A stretch of 64,000 nucleotides of DNA from NCBI RefSeq assembly GCF_045865695.1, contig NZ_BAACAP010000213.1:20385-84384 (forward strand), read 5' to 3'. Positions within the stretch are counted from its first letter, which is position 1; every line of letters starts with the position of its first letter. Below, piece by piece: positions 53,522 to 62,484 of this stretch. The notes under the pieces were generated by a model that was given only the letters and a program-made list of their open reading frames with translations, was not told where the DNA came from and did no database searches. The DNA comes from Scytonema sp045865695 (GTDB taxonomy: Bacteria > Cyanobacteriota > Cyanobacteriia > Cyanobacteriales > Nostocaceae). A program made the translations under genes and the position numbers.

Positions 53522-54313
53522 ATGCTTAAAAATACTTTTACCAGAATCATTTGGGCTTGTTGCTTAATTCTGTTATGTCTGTTCGCTACTGGAGAAGCAA
53601 AAGCCGGAGAATTATCTGAAAGGTTGGCAAATTTTCAGCGTTGGGAAAAATTAACATCAGTACGACCTGCAGTAGGCGATTTAGTATATCCAGAGTGGAT
53701 GGAGGGTGATTGGGAGGTGAAAAGTACCCTTTCTGATTTGGCTGCACCTTTAGCACCAGAGATCGTTACCCCCGGATTTGAAAGCAATCGTCAGTACCTC
53801 AACCAACCCATAAGTTTCAAAGTGCGATTTGTCAAGTCAAAAGTACCTGCAACAGCACTCAAACCCATTCCCGTAATGAATAGCAAGTCAGTAAAAGTCA
53901 TAGCGGATAGAGCTTTTAACGGTTTAAATTTAGCAAGGGCTTACTTAAATGATGCTGTACTATCTGTCAGAGTAGACCCAAAGTCGCCCAATCGTCAAAT
54001 CACCTTTTTACGTGGAGAACGTCAGCTTGTTTCCATCATCAGTGGACGCGCTACAGAAACAACAGGTGATGGTAAATTTATCGGAACGGAAGTATTTCAA
54101 CAAATATTTAAAGGTGGTGGGCGTCCTTACTTTAACATTGTTGAGTCCACAACTGAGTACTATAAATTGGATGGGACTAACCCCGTGAGTCCTGCAATAG
54201 AAGCCGATCAAGTCACTGCTGTTTATCTGTCACCGCAAGATCCAAATTACTTCAGTGCTGGTTCTCGACCCGTTGCACTTTATCGTTATCGATTGGAATT
54301 TTTTCGTGGCTAG
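53522..54313 (+). CDS. DUF6816-type secreted protein
   Basis: A 263-aa protein with signal peptide (IIWACCLILLCLFATGEAKA). Contains VYPEWMEGDWEVKSTLSDLA and KVRFVKSKVPATALKPIPVM, plus a beta-rich end (YLSPQDPNYFSAGSRPVALY). Resembles the cyanobacterial/plastid lumenal family of unknown function. Preceded by palindromic repeats; followed by GGGGACTGGGGACTGG heptads. Confidence 0.7.
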   Translation: MLKNTFTRIIWACCLILLCLFATGEAKAGELSERLANFQRWEKLTSVRPAVGDLVYPEWMEGDWEVKSTLSDLAAPLAPEIVTPGFESNRQYLNQPISFKVRFVKSKVPATALKPIPVMNSKSVKVIADRAFNGLNLARAYLNDAVLSVRVDPKSPNRQITFLRGERQLVSIISGRATETTGDGKFIGTEVFQQIFKGGGRPYFNIVESTTEYYKLDGTNPVSPAIEADQVTAVYLSPQDPNYFSAGSRPVALYRYRLEFFRG

Positions 54314-54455
54314 TGACTGGGGACTGGGGGCTGGGGACTGGAGACTGGGGACTGGGAACCGGGAAAAATATTATCAATAGCTTCATCCCCAATCCCCAAT
54401 CCCTAATCCCCAGTCCCTAATCCCTAATTCCCAATCTCCAATCCCCTATTCCCAA
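54310..54455. repeat. GGGGACTGG / CCAATCCCC heptad repeats, inverted
   Basis: Units of GGGGACTGG then CAATCCCCAATCCCTAATC on the other strand; a large potential hairpin between the DUF6816 and ABC genes. Confidence 0.75.
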
Positions 54456-54552
54456 AGAAAGATTTACAAATCTAAACTATTGACTCTTTTGTAGTATAAA
54501 TGTAGTATTAAAACCTCAGTTACAGGTTCGCGCTCTAAGAGTAGTGTGCATC

Positions 54553-56403
54553 ATGGCTAATTTTCGAGATATTCTCAACTACTTTCGTCCCTACTGGGGG
54601 GTTGGTGCTTTTAGTATCGCGACCACCAGTTTGTATGAGGTCATCGATCTGGTGGTACCTTATGCGGTGGGACAGATTTTAAACGTTTTGTCCAACCAAC
54701 CATTAGATAAAACACTTCAAGACGCGATAAGCCGGGTACAGCTTGCGCTAAGCGCGATCGCAAATTTCTCAAACCTGACAGATTACCCAGTAAGCAAGCC
54801 TTTAGAGATAGGAGCATTACTGGGTTTAATTTTTCTGGCTACAGTGGTGAGAGCGCCAACACAGCCTTGGTTGAGCAATTGGTTTCACTGGGATATTGCC
54901 TTAAAGGCGCGTCAAGCTCAGAGCCGAACAGCCATAGAAAAAATTCTGACCTTACCTTTAGAATTTTATGACGAAAACAACCCCGGACGTATTGCCGGAC
55001 GAGTAGCACGAGGAATTGCCAACCATACTTGGACTTACCCTGAAATTTCAGGTCAGTTACTTCCCAAGCTGTTTCGGGTATTGGCTATCTTTGTGTTTAT
55101 CTGGTTTGTTGAGTGGCGGATTGCACTTCTGTATCTGATTTCTTTTGTCGTTATCTTAGGCTTCAGTCTGAAGAAATTACAGAGGCTGATTTGGCACGAT
55201 CTCCTCTTAGATAAGTACATGGAGGATACAGAAAGCCGCACTTCTGAGATTATTAGCAATATCAAAACAGTTAAGGCGTTTGCAACTGAAGCTCAAGAGT
55301 TAAAGCGGCAAAATGTGCGATTATCGCGGGAATTAAAACTTGTTGAATACCGCATTCACATGGGTTACATCAAATTGCAAATTTGGCAAAGAACTGTCAT
55401 CCAGTTTTGTGTATTTGCAGTCTTGGGTTTGACTTTAGCCGCAACGCTCAATGGCAGAATTAGTCTCGGTCACTTTGTTATGACACTCACTCTGTCTAGC
55501 ATGGCATACGCCGAGTTGGAGCCTATCAGCACCCTAGCGGAAATTTTTGCCCGCCGCTACACATCGATGATACGGTTCCACGATTTTCTGAAAGAACCTT
55601 CTGGAGTTGATTCAGAGGGTTTACTAGAAGAGCAAAATGTTGCGGACAATCCCTATAAATTTACTGGGAAACTGGAGTTTTGCTATGTGAACTTTGGGTA
55701 CGATCTCGATCGTCCTGTTTTGCAAGACATCAATCTCTTGATTGAGCCATATCAAACAGTCGCGTTGGTAGGGCGTTCTGGTTCCGGTAAATCGACTTTA
55801 GTGAAATTGTTACTGCGGTATTTTGAACCTCAAGAAGGGAAGATTCTGATTGACGGTGAGGATATTCGCACTTTGAATGTAAGTAACTATAGACGGAGAC
55901 TAGCGATCGTTCACCAAGAAGTCGATATTTTCAACGGAACTTTATTAGATAACTTAATTTATGGAAATCCCAATGCTAGTTTTGAGCAAGTTGAAGAAGC
56001 CTGTAAAATAGCCAGACTTGATGAAGTCGTACAGCAACTTCCCAAAGGATATTACACAGTTGTAGGAGAGAGAGGCGTGAGACTCTCTGGAGGACAAAGA
56101 CAGCGTGTCGGGATTGCCAGAGCCTTGTTAGTAGAACCAGACGTGCTAGTGTTTGACGAAGCTACTTCCAGTTTGGACTATGAGTCAGAGCGATCGATTC
56201 AGTTAGCGATGCGTTCAATTTTAGGAACCCGCACCACAATCATTATTGCCCACCGACTGAGTACAGTACGCGAAGCAGATAAGATCGTGGTTTTAGACAA
56301 AGGTAGAATTGTAGAAGTTGGAAACCACCACGAACTCCTGCGTCGTGAAGGAATTTATCATCGCTTGCACTCCCTGCAAGAGACTGGGGAATTGGTTGGT
56401 TAG
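54553..56403 (+). CDS. ABC exporter (MsbA/lipid-multidrug type)
   Basis: A 616-aa half-transporter from ATG 54553 (GTG 54544 also possible). Six-helix membrane domain (about 15-320, with EFYDENNPGRIAGRVARGIA as the coupling region) and ATPase with Walker A GRSGSGKST, signature RLSGGQRQRVGIAR, Walker B VLVFDEATSSLDYESER and IAHRLST. No C39 domain, so it is not a leader-cleaving exporter; lipid or drug export is typical. Not in an obvious operon. Confidence 0.88.
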   Translation: MANFRDILNYFRPYWGVGAFSIATTSLYEVIDLVVPYAVGQILNVLSNQPLDKTLQDAISRVQLALSAIANFSNLTDYPVSKPLEIGALLGLIFLATVVRAPTQPWLSNWFHWDIALKARQAQSRTAIEKILTLPLEFYDENNPGRIAGRVARGIANHTWTYPEISGQLLPKLFRVLAIFVFIWFVEWRIALLYLISFVVILGFSLKKLQRLIWHDLLLDKYMEDTESRTSEIISNIKTVKAFATEAQELKRQNVRLSRELKLVEYRIHMGYIKLQIWQRTVIQFCVFAVLGLTLAATLNGRISLGHFVMTLTLSSMAYAELEPISTLAEIFARRYTSMIRFHDFLKEPSGVDSEGLLEEQNVADNPYKFTGKLEFCYVNFGYDLDRPVLQDINLLIEPYQTVALVGRSGSGKSTLVKLLLRYFEPQEGKILIDGEDIRTLNVSNYRRRLAIVHQEVDIFNGTLLDNLIYGNPNASFEQVEEACKIARLDEVVQQLPKGYYTVVGERGVRLSGGQRQRVGIARALLVEPDVLVFDEATSSLDYESERSIQLAMRSILGTRTTIIIAHRLSTVREADKIVVLDKGRIVEVGNHHELLRREGIYHRLHSLQETGELVG

Positions 56404-56560
56404 GGACTAGGGACTAGGGAGAGGGGACTAGGGAGAGGGGGGAGACAAGGTAGACAAGGTAGAACTTTCTTCCTTGTCCCCAATCGCCAATCGCCAACCG
56501 CCAATCCCCAATCCCCAATCCAAAATTTTTCTTCCCTCCCCCTTGCATTTCCCAAAGCTT
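56404..56560. repeat. GGGACTAG and CCAATCGCCAATC repeats
   Basis: Heptad-type units GGGGACTAGGGAG and CCCAATCGCCAATCGCCAA between the ABC gene and tRNA-Tyr. Confidence 0.7.
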
Positions 56561-56589
56561 GTGCTAACATTAGTAATCGTGGGTGACAC

Positions 56590-56672
56590 GGGTCGGTGTC
56601 CGAGTGGTTAATGGAGGCGGACTGTAAATCCGCTGGCTTGCGCCTACGCTAGTTCGAATCTAGCCCGGCCCA
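56590..56672 (+). tRNA. tRNA-Tyr (anticodon GTA)
   Basis: Acceptor arm GGGTCGG/CCGGCCC, anticodon stem GCGGA/TCCGC around CTGTAAA (GTA), long type II variable arm, T arm GCTAG-TTCGAAT-CTAGC. Discriminator A; CCA not encoded. Confidence 0.95.
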
Positions 56673-56747
56673 CCTGCAATAGAGTTAAGAGAAATGAGTA
56701 ATAAACAAAACTCCGATCTCCTAACTCTTGATTTCCAAGTAAAATTT

Positions 56748-56819
56748 GCCCGTGTAGCTCAGTGGTAGAGCACACCCTTGGTAAGGGTGAGGTCATGAGT
56801 TCAATCCCCATCACGGGCT
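56748..56819 (+). tRNA. tRNA-Thr (anticodon GGT)
   Basis: Acceptor GCCCGTG/CACGGGC, D arm GCTCAGTGGTAGAGC, anticodon stem CACCC/GGGTG around TTGGTAA (GGT), T arm with TTCAATC. 3' CCA not encoded. Follows tRNA-Tyr by 75 bases. Confidence 0.95.
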
Positions 56820-57008
56820 TTGTGAAAACTCAAAATAATCAACAATTCCACGTGTCACTATACTCGCGCCCCAATTGCTACCCATAACACTGGCTCTATG
56901 TGGTTTCAAGCATTAGTTTATATATTATTAATGCGTTTGGAAACCTTAAAGGTAAGTAATGCTACGTAACTCTTTTGCTCAGAACTAGCTCAAAAAACCG
57001 TTATGGCT

Positions 57009-57374
57009 TTATCGATTGAGCTTTTGAGTTAAACTCACGATTGCTTGTACAAGTGTCTCTGGCTCGATTGGTTTAGAAATATGCTTTTGAAATCCGGCTG
57101 ATTGTGCCTGCTGCCGATCGATCTCTCCAGCATAGGCAGTAAGGGCAACTGCCGGAATTTGCTTACCTTGTTCTATTTCCCGAATTTGGCGCATGAGCAT
57201 ATAACCATCCATTTCTGGCATTCCAATGTCACTAACTAGCACATCGAATTTTAACTGGGTGATAACTGACAATGCAGCTAGAGCCGATGGCACAGAAGTG
57301 ACGAGCGCTCCAGCTTGCTCTAGAACAAAGACGACGAACTCACGAGTGTCTGTATCATCATCAACGACAAGCAC
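57009..57374 (-). CDS. response regulator receiver domain, probably remnant of a hybrid kinase
   Basis: A 121-aa receiver domain: VLVVDDDTDTREFVV (acidic pocket), LVSDIGMPEMDGYML (phosphorylated Asp) and the Lys in GFQKHISKPI. From GTG it would be a stand-alone regulator, but the frame is open upstream with LPTLQDLLLSNVQ, a linker like those of hybrid histidine kinases, and runs into GCGAAGCGATAAGCGC repeat DNA (57455-57500), so the kinase part was probably lost. Confidence 0.65.
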   Translation of the reverse strand: MLVVDDDTDTREFVVFVLEQAGALVTSVPSALAALSVITQLKFDVLVSDIGMPEMDGYMLMRQIREIEQGKQIPAVALTAYAGEIDRQQAQSAGFQKHISKPIEPETLVQAIVSLTQKLNR

Positions 57375-57674
57375 CTGAACATTTGAGAGCAGTAAGTCTT
57401 GAAGCGTCGGTAATACAGGAATCTGTTCATCTGTTGAATGCGATCTGCCGCTATGCAGAGCGCGAAGCGATAAGCGCTCTTTCAGCTTGCGCGGCTGGGC
57501 GAACGCTTTATAATTGACTGATTCTTTTCTTACTAAATCCTGACTTTATAAGACTTTTTCCGACTGCATAAATCCTATAAAGGGTTTAATTTTATTTAAG
57601 GATAGAAATGAAATTTAGAAAAATTTATCTATGTTGCTCAGCGATAAAAATGCATTGGTCATGGGAGGTTCGCT

Positions 57675-58318
57675 TTGAAAACGTCAGGATTTGAAGACGT
57701 TCTTCAGTTTTGGTTTCCTAACCAACTAACAAGCAATTTAGCAGCAATGGTTCGTCAGTGGGAATGGTGGTTTTGCTCAAGTGCTCCTGCCGATATAATC
57801 AAGTATTTTTCACCACTGTTAGAACGAGCTGAGCGGGGTGAACTTGACGCTTGGTCTAGTGAACCCCGCTCGCGGCTCGCACTTATCGTCGTCCTCGACC
57901 AGTTCTCCCGAACGATTCATCGAGGAACTGCTCAAGCATTCGCATTCATTCCTTTATGCTTGCAGGCTAACTCTTGAAGGGATAGATCTTGGTCACTACA
58001 CAGCTCTGTTGACAAGAAAGGGAAAAAACTTTCTTCTTCCTGCCTCTAGGACATTCCGAGGATCTGAAAAACCTAGATCTGGCGGTCAAGCTTGCCTCAG
58101 ATCTGGTTCTCTTGGCACCACAGGAGTATCGCCCATTGCTAGAGTTCTCCGCCGCGCAAGCACGCGGACATCGGGACGTAATTGCAAGGTTTGGTCGTCA
58201 TCCTCATCGCAACGCGGTTCTAGGACGCCGCTCGACCTCTGAGGAGCTTGAATACCTCGCAAACGGTCCTCTCGTACATACTCGTTCGATGCCAAACAAC
58301 TTGTCACAATTTTTCTAG
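57675..58318 (+). pseudogene. DUF924 family protein, frameshifted
   Basis: Family blocks in successive frames: EDVLQFWFPNQL and LIVVLDQFSRTIHRGTAQAF (frame 1, stops after LQANS), GIDLGHYTALLTRK (frame 2), then LVLLAPQEYRPLLEF, RGHRDVIARFGRHPHRNAVL and TSEELEYLANGPLVHTRSMP (frame 3). At least two frameshifts break it. DUF924 proteins are soluble, of uncertain role. GC content is higher than in the left part of the window. Confidence 0.75.
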
Positions 58319-58319
58319 G

Positions 58320-58910
58320 TCTTTCCTCAAAAATTGCCGCACTCGTGGATAAATAAGGTTGATAGTTCTACCAAAATCACTTGCCATTGCTCAAAAGGCA
58401 GCGGTAAAGTTATTGAATTTAAAAGAATACATCAATACGATTGTCACGCAGCGATATTCCTGCGTCCAGAGACCTCCAAAAAGTAGTACAAAAATACTAA
58501 ATTAACGAACTCATAATCACTCCACCGTGTGGCATTTCCACCTGTTATTTATATAAACCAAAGGGAGAAATGCCATATACCGAGATATAGATTGCAACTA
58601 ATACTGAGATGGGCGAGTAGACCCAGCCATCCATAGATAATTCTCGGAGAATTTGCTAAAACATCTGGTAGAATGTAATGGATTGGGGACTGGGGATTGC
58701 GATCGCAGTGGTTACCGCAAATCCCAAAAACACAATGTCAGTCGTTTGTCAAGATGGCGAGTCAAAATAGTCCGTCTATTGGTCAAGTTCTTAAAAAATT
58801 TTTGCGCTCTCGCACTACATTTGTAGAGACCTGGACTGGGGATTGGGGATTGGGGACTGGGGCATCAAGACTGGGTTTAATAATTAGGTGGCATCCCTCG
58901 ATTACTTGTA
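58320..58910. other. gap with degenerate repeats
   Basis: No gene supported. GGGGACTGGGGATTG heptads at 58683-58702 and 58835-58860; otherwise unstructured. Confidence 0.5.
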
Positions 58911-59065
58911 CGTGTAGCGACCTGCAATACTAATCGCTCAAACCAGCACTTCCCGACTTTTTCAAACCAGGATTATTTGCAACTAAGACTGCTGCAAAAC
59001 CAGGATTAACTGCAACAGAACCAGGATTATTTGCAACCAGGTAGTAATCATAGCTCTCATCCAGG
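58911..59065 (+). repeat. left arm of long inverted repeat with CCAGGATTATTTGCAAC units
   Basis: TGTAGCGACCTGCAATACTA ..TCGCTCAAACC, then three or four units of CCAGGATTA(T/A)(T/C)TGCAAC separated by 10-15 bases. It pairs with the right arm at 60155-60335. Confidence 0.8.
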
Positions 59066-59219
59066 ATTATTGCAAATAGGCTGAAAGCATTGCAATGCTT
59101 ATGATCTGTAAAGGACAATCAGAAAATACCCGTATTAACATGATTCATCCCACATCTATGCAACACCGGATTTTTCAACGACATCTACCGTTGGCGAAAC
59201 AAGATGGTGTTCAGAACTG

Positions 59220-59690
59220 TTAGCGCAATGGCAGATACACGTCTGTAATCATCTCGTGCTCCTGTACATGGGGTCCGACGTTGACGTAGTGAAAAAAGAT
59301 CGGGAAGTCTCTCAGCGCTTCCCCGCTATTGGGAAACCAGACCTCGTAAAGGTAGGATGCCGGTGATACGTTCTCGCGCGAACCCAAATGCCGCATCACA
59401 GCACAGCGACCGCCCGGAATGATTTTGTTCACCACGCCTTGCGGATTCGCCAGAATGTCATTTTCCACTGAGATGCAGAAGTCCACTCGATATTCCTCAG
59501 GCGGTGTACTGCGTGGATCGTTGTAATGAATTCCGTAACTACGGTGGCGAGCGGGAGGCAGTCGATTTGCCCGCCGCCATTCCATGAGCTTTTGAACAGT
59601 CTCGTATTCGAGATGCGGCGGCCCACAGTGTTCTATAGCTGCCACCTTAGTCTCAGAAAAATGGACGATTTGAACGTTCATTGCTTGCAT
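59220..59690 (-). CDS. GyrI-like / AraC effector-binding domain protein
   Basis: A 156-aa stand-alone GyrI-like domain: VQIVHFSETKVAAIEHCGPP at the N-terminus, SYGIHYNDPRSTPPEEYRVD, and YLYEVWFPNSGEALRDFPIF near the end. These domains bind small molecules or toxins; SbmC/GyrI shields gyrase. No HTH is attached. GC-rich compared with the surroundings and enclosed by long inverted repeats, which suggests transfer. Confidence 0.85.
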   Translation of the reverse strand: MQAMNVQIVHFSETKVAAIEHCGPPHLEYETVQKLMEWRRANRLPPARHRSYGIHYNDPRSTPPEEYRVDFCISVENDILANPQGVVNKIIPGGRCAVMRHLGSRENVSPASYLYEVWFPNSGEALRDFPIFFHYVNVGPHVQEHEMITDVYLPLR

Positions 59691-59924
59691 CTCTCGTGCT
59701 TTCCCTTCTTGAAATTATCACTAACCTAGCTGTAGCGACCTGCAATCAAGGTGTTTTTCAAGCCGAATTAATCGGCTACTCAGGCTTGAGTATGCTATCT
59801 GTAAGGTAGACTAACCGATTTTTAAAGCTTTTGGGCTACTTACACCCGACTAAATTGTTCAGAATGAACATTAGCATACCCTTTCCGAAAGAGCCAATTA
59901 ATTGCAACTACAATTGTGCTTCAG

Positions 59925-60335
59925 CCAAGATTAACTGCAATGAGCAGTAAAGAAAACGGTCGATTTGGAACCCACCTTAACCGGGCACGGCTACAATGTG
60001 AGGGGCTTGGCGGAACAGTTCAATGCCAAACAAAAGTGAAATTAAATCGCTGTTTAGTGGGCAACTCGATCCTACACTTGCCCGTGAGTTGCACTCTTCA
60101 AATGCTAGCGGCAGGACTGCCACTCTAAGCCGCTTGAGAACGTAATCTTCAAAAACAGAATTTATAGTTGCAAATAATCCTGGCTGAAACCGATGATTGC
60201 AGGTTGGTTGCATTTAATCCTGGTTCAGTTACAATTAATCCTGGCTGAAGCGTAATTAGAGTTGCAAATAATCCTGGTTTGGAAAAGCCCTGATTGCAGG
60301 TTTGAGCGATTAGTATTACAGGTTGCTACAGTTAA
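59925..60335 (-). repeat. right arm of inverted repeat with AATCCTGGCTGAA units
   Basis: Units GTTGCAAATAATCCTGG(C/T)T (60167, 60222-60285) and the end TTTGAGCGATTAGTATTACA ..GGTTGCTACA mirror the left arm at 58911. A lone GATTAACTGCAA unit lies at 59930. Between 59990 and 60130 a short frame is open but unsupported; 60336-60745 has no gene. Confidence 0.75.
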
Positions 60336-60745
60336 GCTCCGCTTATCGCATAAAGGATTATAAAGTTTTGTATCTGCGGATTTCCGCAGATAAATGTTGG
60401 GCGCGGGTTTAAACCGATTCAAATCTATCGCGGTGCTTTTGAGTATGAGAGGACTCTTTATCCTACAAGATTCAGCGCACACAAGCCGTGATTACTGCTA
60501 TTAAGCGTGGAATTGTCAGTTTGTAAGTGGGGAAAAGGAGAAGGGGAGTGAACCTTTACCTTTTCCCCTTTAGATTGGCTTTAGACTTCAACTAAAGTTG
60601 GAGACAACCTTCCACTACGAGATGGACAGGTTTATCCATCACTCGATTGAACAAAAATGTCAACCCAGAGTGGACGACAACAGAGGGTCAATTGTCTATA
60701 TTGAATCCATAGCAAGGTTTTCGTCCGTAGACTAACCTACTAGAA

Positions 60746-62206
60746 TTGACTATGACTACTATTCGCATTGAAACTAAGGACAAGAATAAACCCGAAATTA
60801 AACCCGATCGGTCTGAGTCGGGACTTCAAGAGCTAAACGCGGTTGAAAAGAGCGGGGAAATTCGGCTGCGATTACTTCCGGTTGGAGTGCTGTTCATCGC
60901 CTTTGTCCTTTGGGGAGTGTTTGGGAAGATTCCCAATCGGGCTGAGGGACGGGCAGGTATTTTGATTCCTCGCTCCAGCGTTGCGATTCAACCGCGTGAA
61001 GGGGGTCGGGTATTGGCGTTGAATATTCGACCAGGTGATTCTGTCAAGAAAGGGCAACTATTAGCAACGATGGAGTTTCCTGAACTGGAGACAGAATTGC
61101 AATCCAAGCGCGATCGCCTTGCAGATCTCAAGGCACAAGACCACCAAATTGGTTCTGTTCAAACGAATCGTAGTCAACTCAATTCAATCGCTGTAGCACA
61201 GAAGCGTCAGGCAAATTTGGGTCAGATTGAATCGCTGCGGGTGCAATTGGCGAGCAATCAGAGCCAGCGAGAAGCGTACCTCGATCACCTTAAGTACCTG
61301 CATAGCTTTAAAGCATCTACGGATGAGAGACTGTCTGCTTACAACAAACTAGTAGTAGAGGGTGCTGTACCCCGCATTGGCTTTCAGTCCTATTACTTTC
61401 AATTCAGTCAACAAGAAGTTGCCAATTCTGTGAATCAGACGCAAGTAGCTCTCGATCGTCTTAAGGGAGAGGATGAGAGCTTGCGGGCACAGATACAAAC
61501 CCTGATGGCAGCGAATGAGGAGCTGGCGACTGAGAAGCGCGGCATCGACCTGCAAGATACCGTCAGTGATGTCACTCGATATAATGCGATCTCCGACCAG
61601 CAACGAGACATTAATACCTTACAAGCCGGAATTCGTGCCAATAGCCAGGTAGTGAGTCTTTACGACGGTAAAGTTGAGGAAATTTCTGTCAATTCAGGTG
61701 AAGTAGTGCCTCCGAGTGGTCGCATCGGCAGGCTGGCAGTCGATAACCCCAATGCCAAAACGAATGTGGTAGCGCTGTTTAAAGTTGGCGATGCGAAGCG
61801 GTTAGCGCCAGGAATGGAAGTAGAAGTGATTCCCGATCTGTACGAGCGCGAACGGTATGGCGGCATCATTGCAAAGGTCATTGAAGTAGCTCAACAGCCA
61901 GTCACCGCATCTGAATTATCCAGTGTGGTAGGTAGCCAGGATCTGGCAGAGAAGCTCTTACTGGGACGAGATAAGGACGATCGCGATAAGCCTCAACCGA
62001 TAAACGCCAGCGTGACGAAGGTGCTCCTGGAACTCCAAACTGACCCTCATACACCCAGTGGCTTTAAGTGGACTGAAGGTAAGGGAGCGCCCAGAGCAAT
62101 TACAGACGGGACAACTGCCGATGTCAAAGCTGTAATTGAGGAGCGATCGCTGTTCAGTTACTTAACTCCCGCTTTTCGTTGGATTACGGGAGTATACGGA
62201 TACTAA
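60746..62206 (+). CDS. HlyD-like membrane-fusion protein of an efflux pump
   Basis: A 486-aa adaptor from ATG 60751 or GTG-like start nearby. Membrane segment (LLPVGVLFIAFVLWGVFG, about 45-65), AGILIPRSSVAIQPREGGRV, lipoyl half (LNIRPGDSVKKGQLLATMEF), coiled coil (about 120-270), second half (DGKVEEISVNSGEVVPPSGR) and a barrel with FKVGDAKRLAPGMEVEVIPD. Different from the C39-associated HlyD proteins. It precedes a small membrane protein and a FUSC-like protein on the same strand. Confidence 0.85.
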   Translation: MTMTTIRIETKDKNKPEIKPDRSESGLQELNAVEKSGEIRLRLLPVGVLFIAFVLWGVFGKIPNRAEGRAGILIPRSSVAIQPREGGRVLALNIRPGDSVKKGQLLATMEFPELETELQSKRDRLADLKAQDHQIGSVQTNRSQLNSIAVAQKRQANLGQIESLRVQLASNQSQREAYLDHLKYLHSFKASTDERLSAYNKLVVEGAVPRIGFQSYYFQFSQQEVANSVNQTQVALDRLKGEDESLRAQIQTLMAANEELATEKRGIDLQDTVSDVTRYNAISDQQRDINTLQAGIRANSQVVSLYDGKVEEISVNSGEVVPPSGRIGRLAVDNPNAKTNVVALFKVGDAKRLAPGMEVEVIPDLYERERYGGIIAKVIEVAQQPVTASELSSVVGSQDLAEKLLLGRDKDDRDKPQPINASVTKVLLELQTDPHTPSGFKWTEGKGAPRAITDGTTADVKAVIEERSLFSYLTPAFRWITGVYGY

Positions 62207-62228
62207 TCTTTAATTGGAGCCTCATGCT

Positions 62229-62405
62229 ATGCAACATTCTAATAGACGGGCGAAGTGGTGGGATTGGTGGTTGAAGTGGTGGGTGATTGCGGCGGCGATC
62301 GTTTTCGTCTCGATCGTCTTCAGTGAACCGCCTCAGCTTTGGTTCTGGTTAGTCACATTCTTTGCTCTACTGCTCTATTCTATTGAACGCGCAATCAACG
62401 AGTGA
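62229..62405 (+). CDS. small membrane protein in HlyD-FUSC operon
   Basis: A 58-aa protein from ATG 62229: Trp-rich start RAKWWDWWLKWW, two hydrophobic segments (VIAAAIVFVSIVFSE, LWFWLVTFFALLLYSI). Position between an HlyD protein and a FUSC protein resembles the small AaeX-type subunit of aromatic-acid efflux systems, although no sequence match is claimed. Confidence 0.6.
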   Translation: MQHSNRRAKWWDWWLKWWVIAAAIVFVSIVFSEPPQLWFWLVTFFALLLYSIERAINE

Positions 62406-62484
62406 ATAAAAGATCGTCCTACAATTTCGAAAACGATCCGATGGGTCACATTTCCGGTTGAAGTTTAGAGGAGAAACAAATTCC

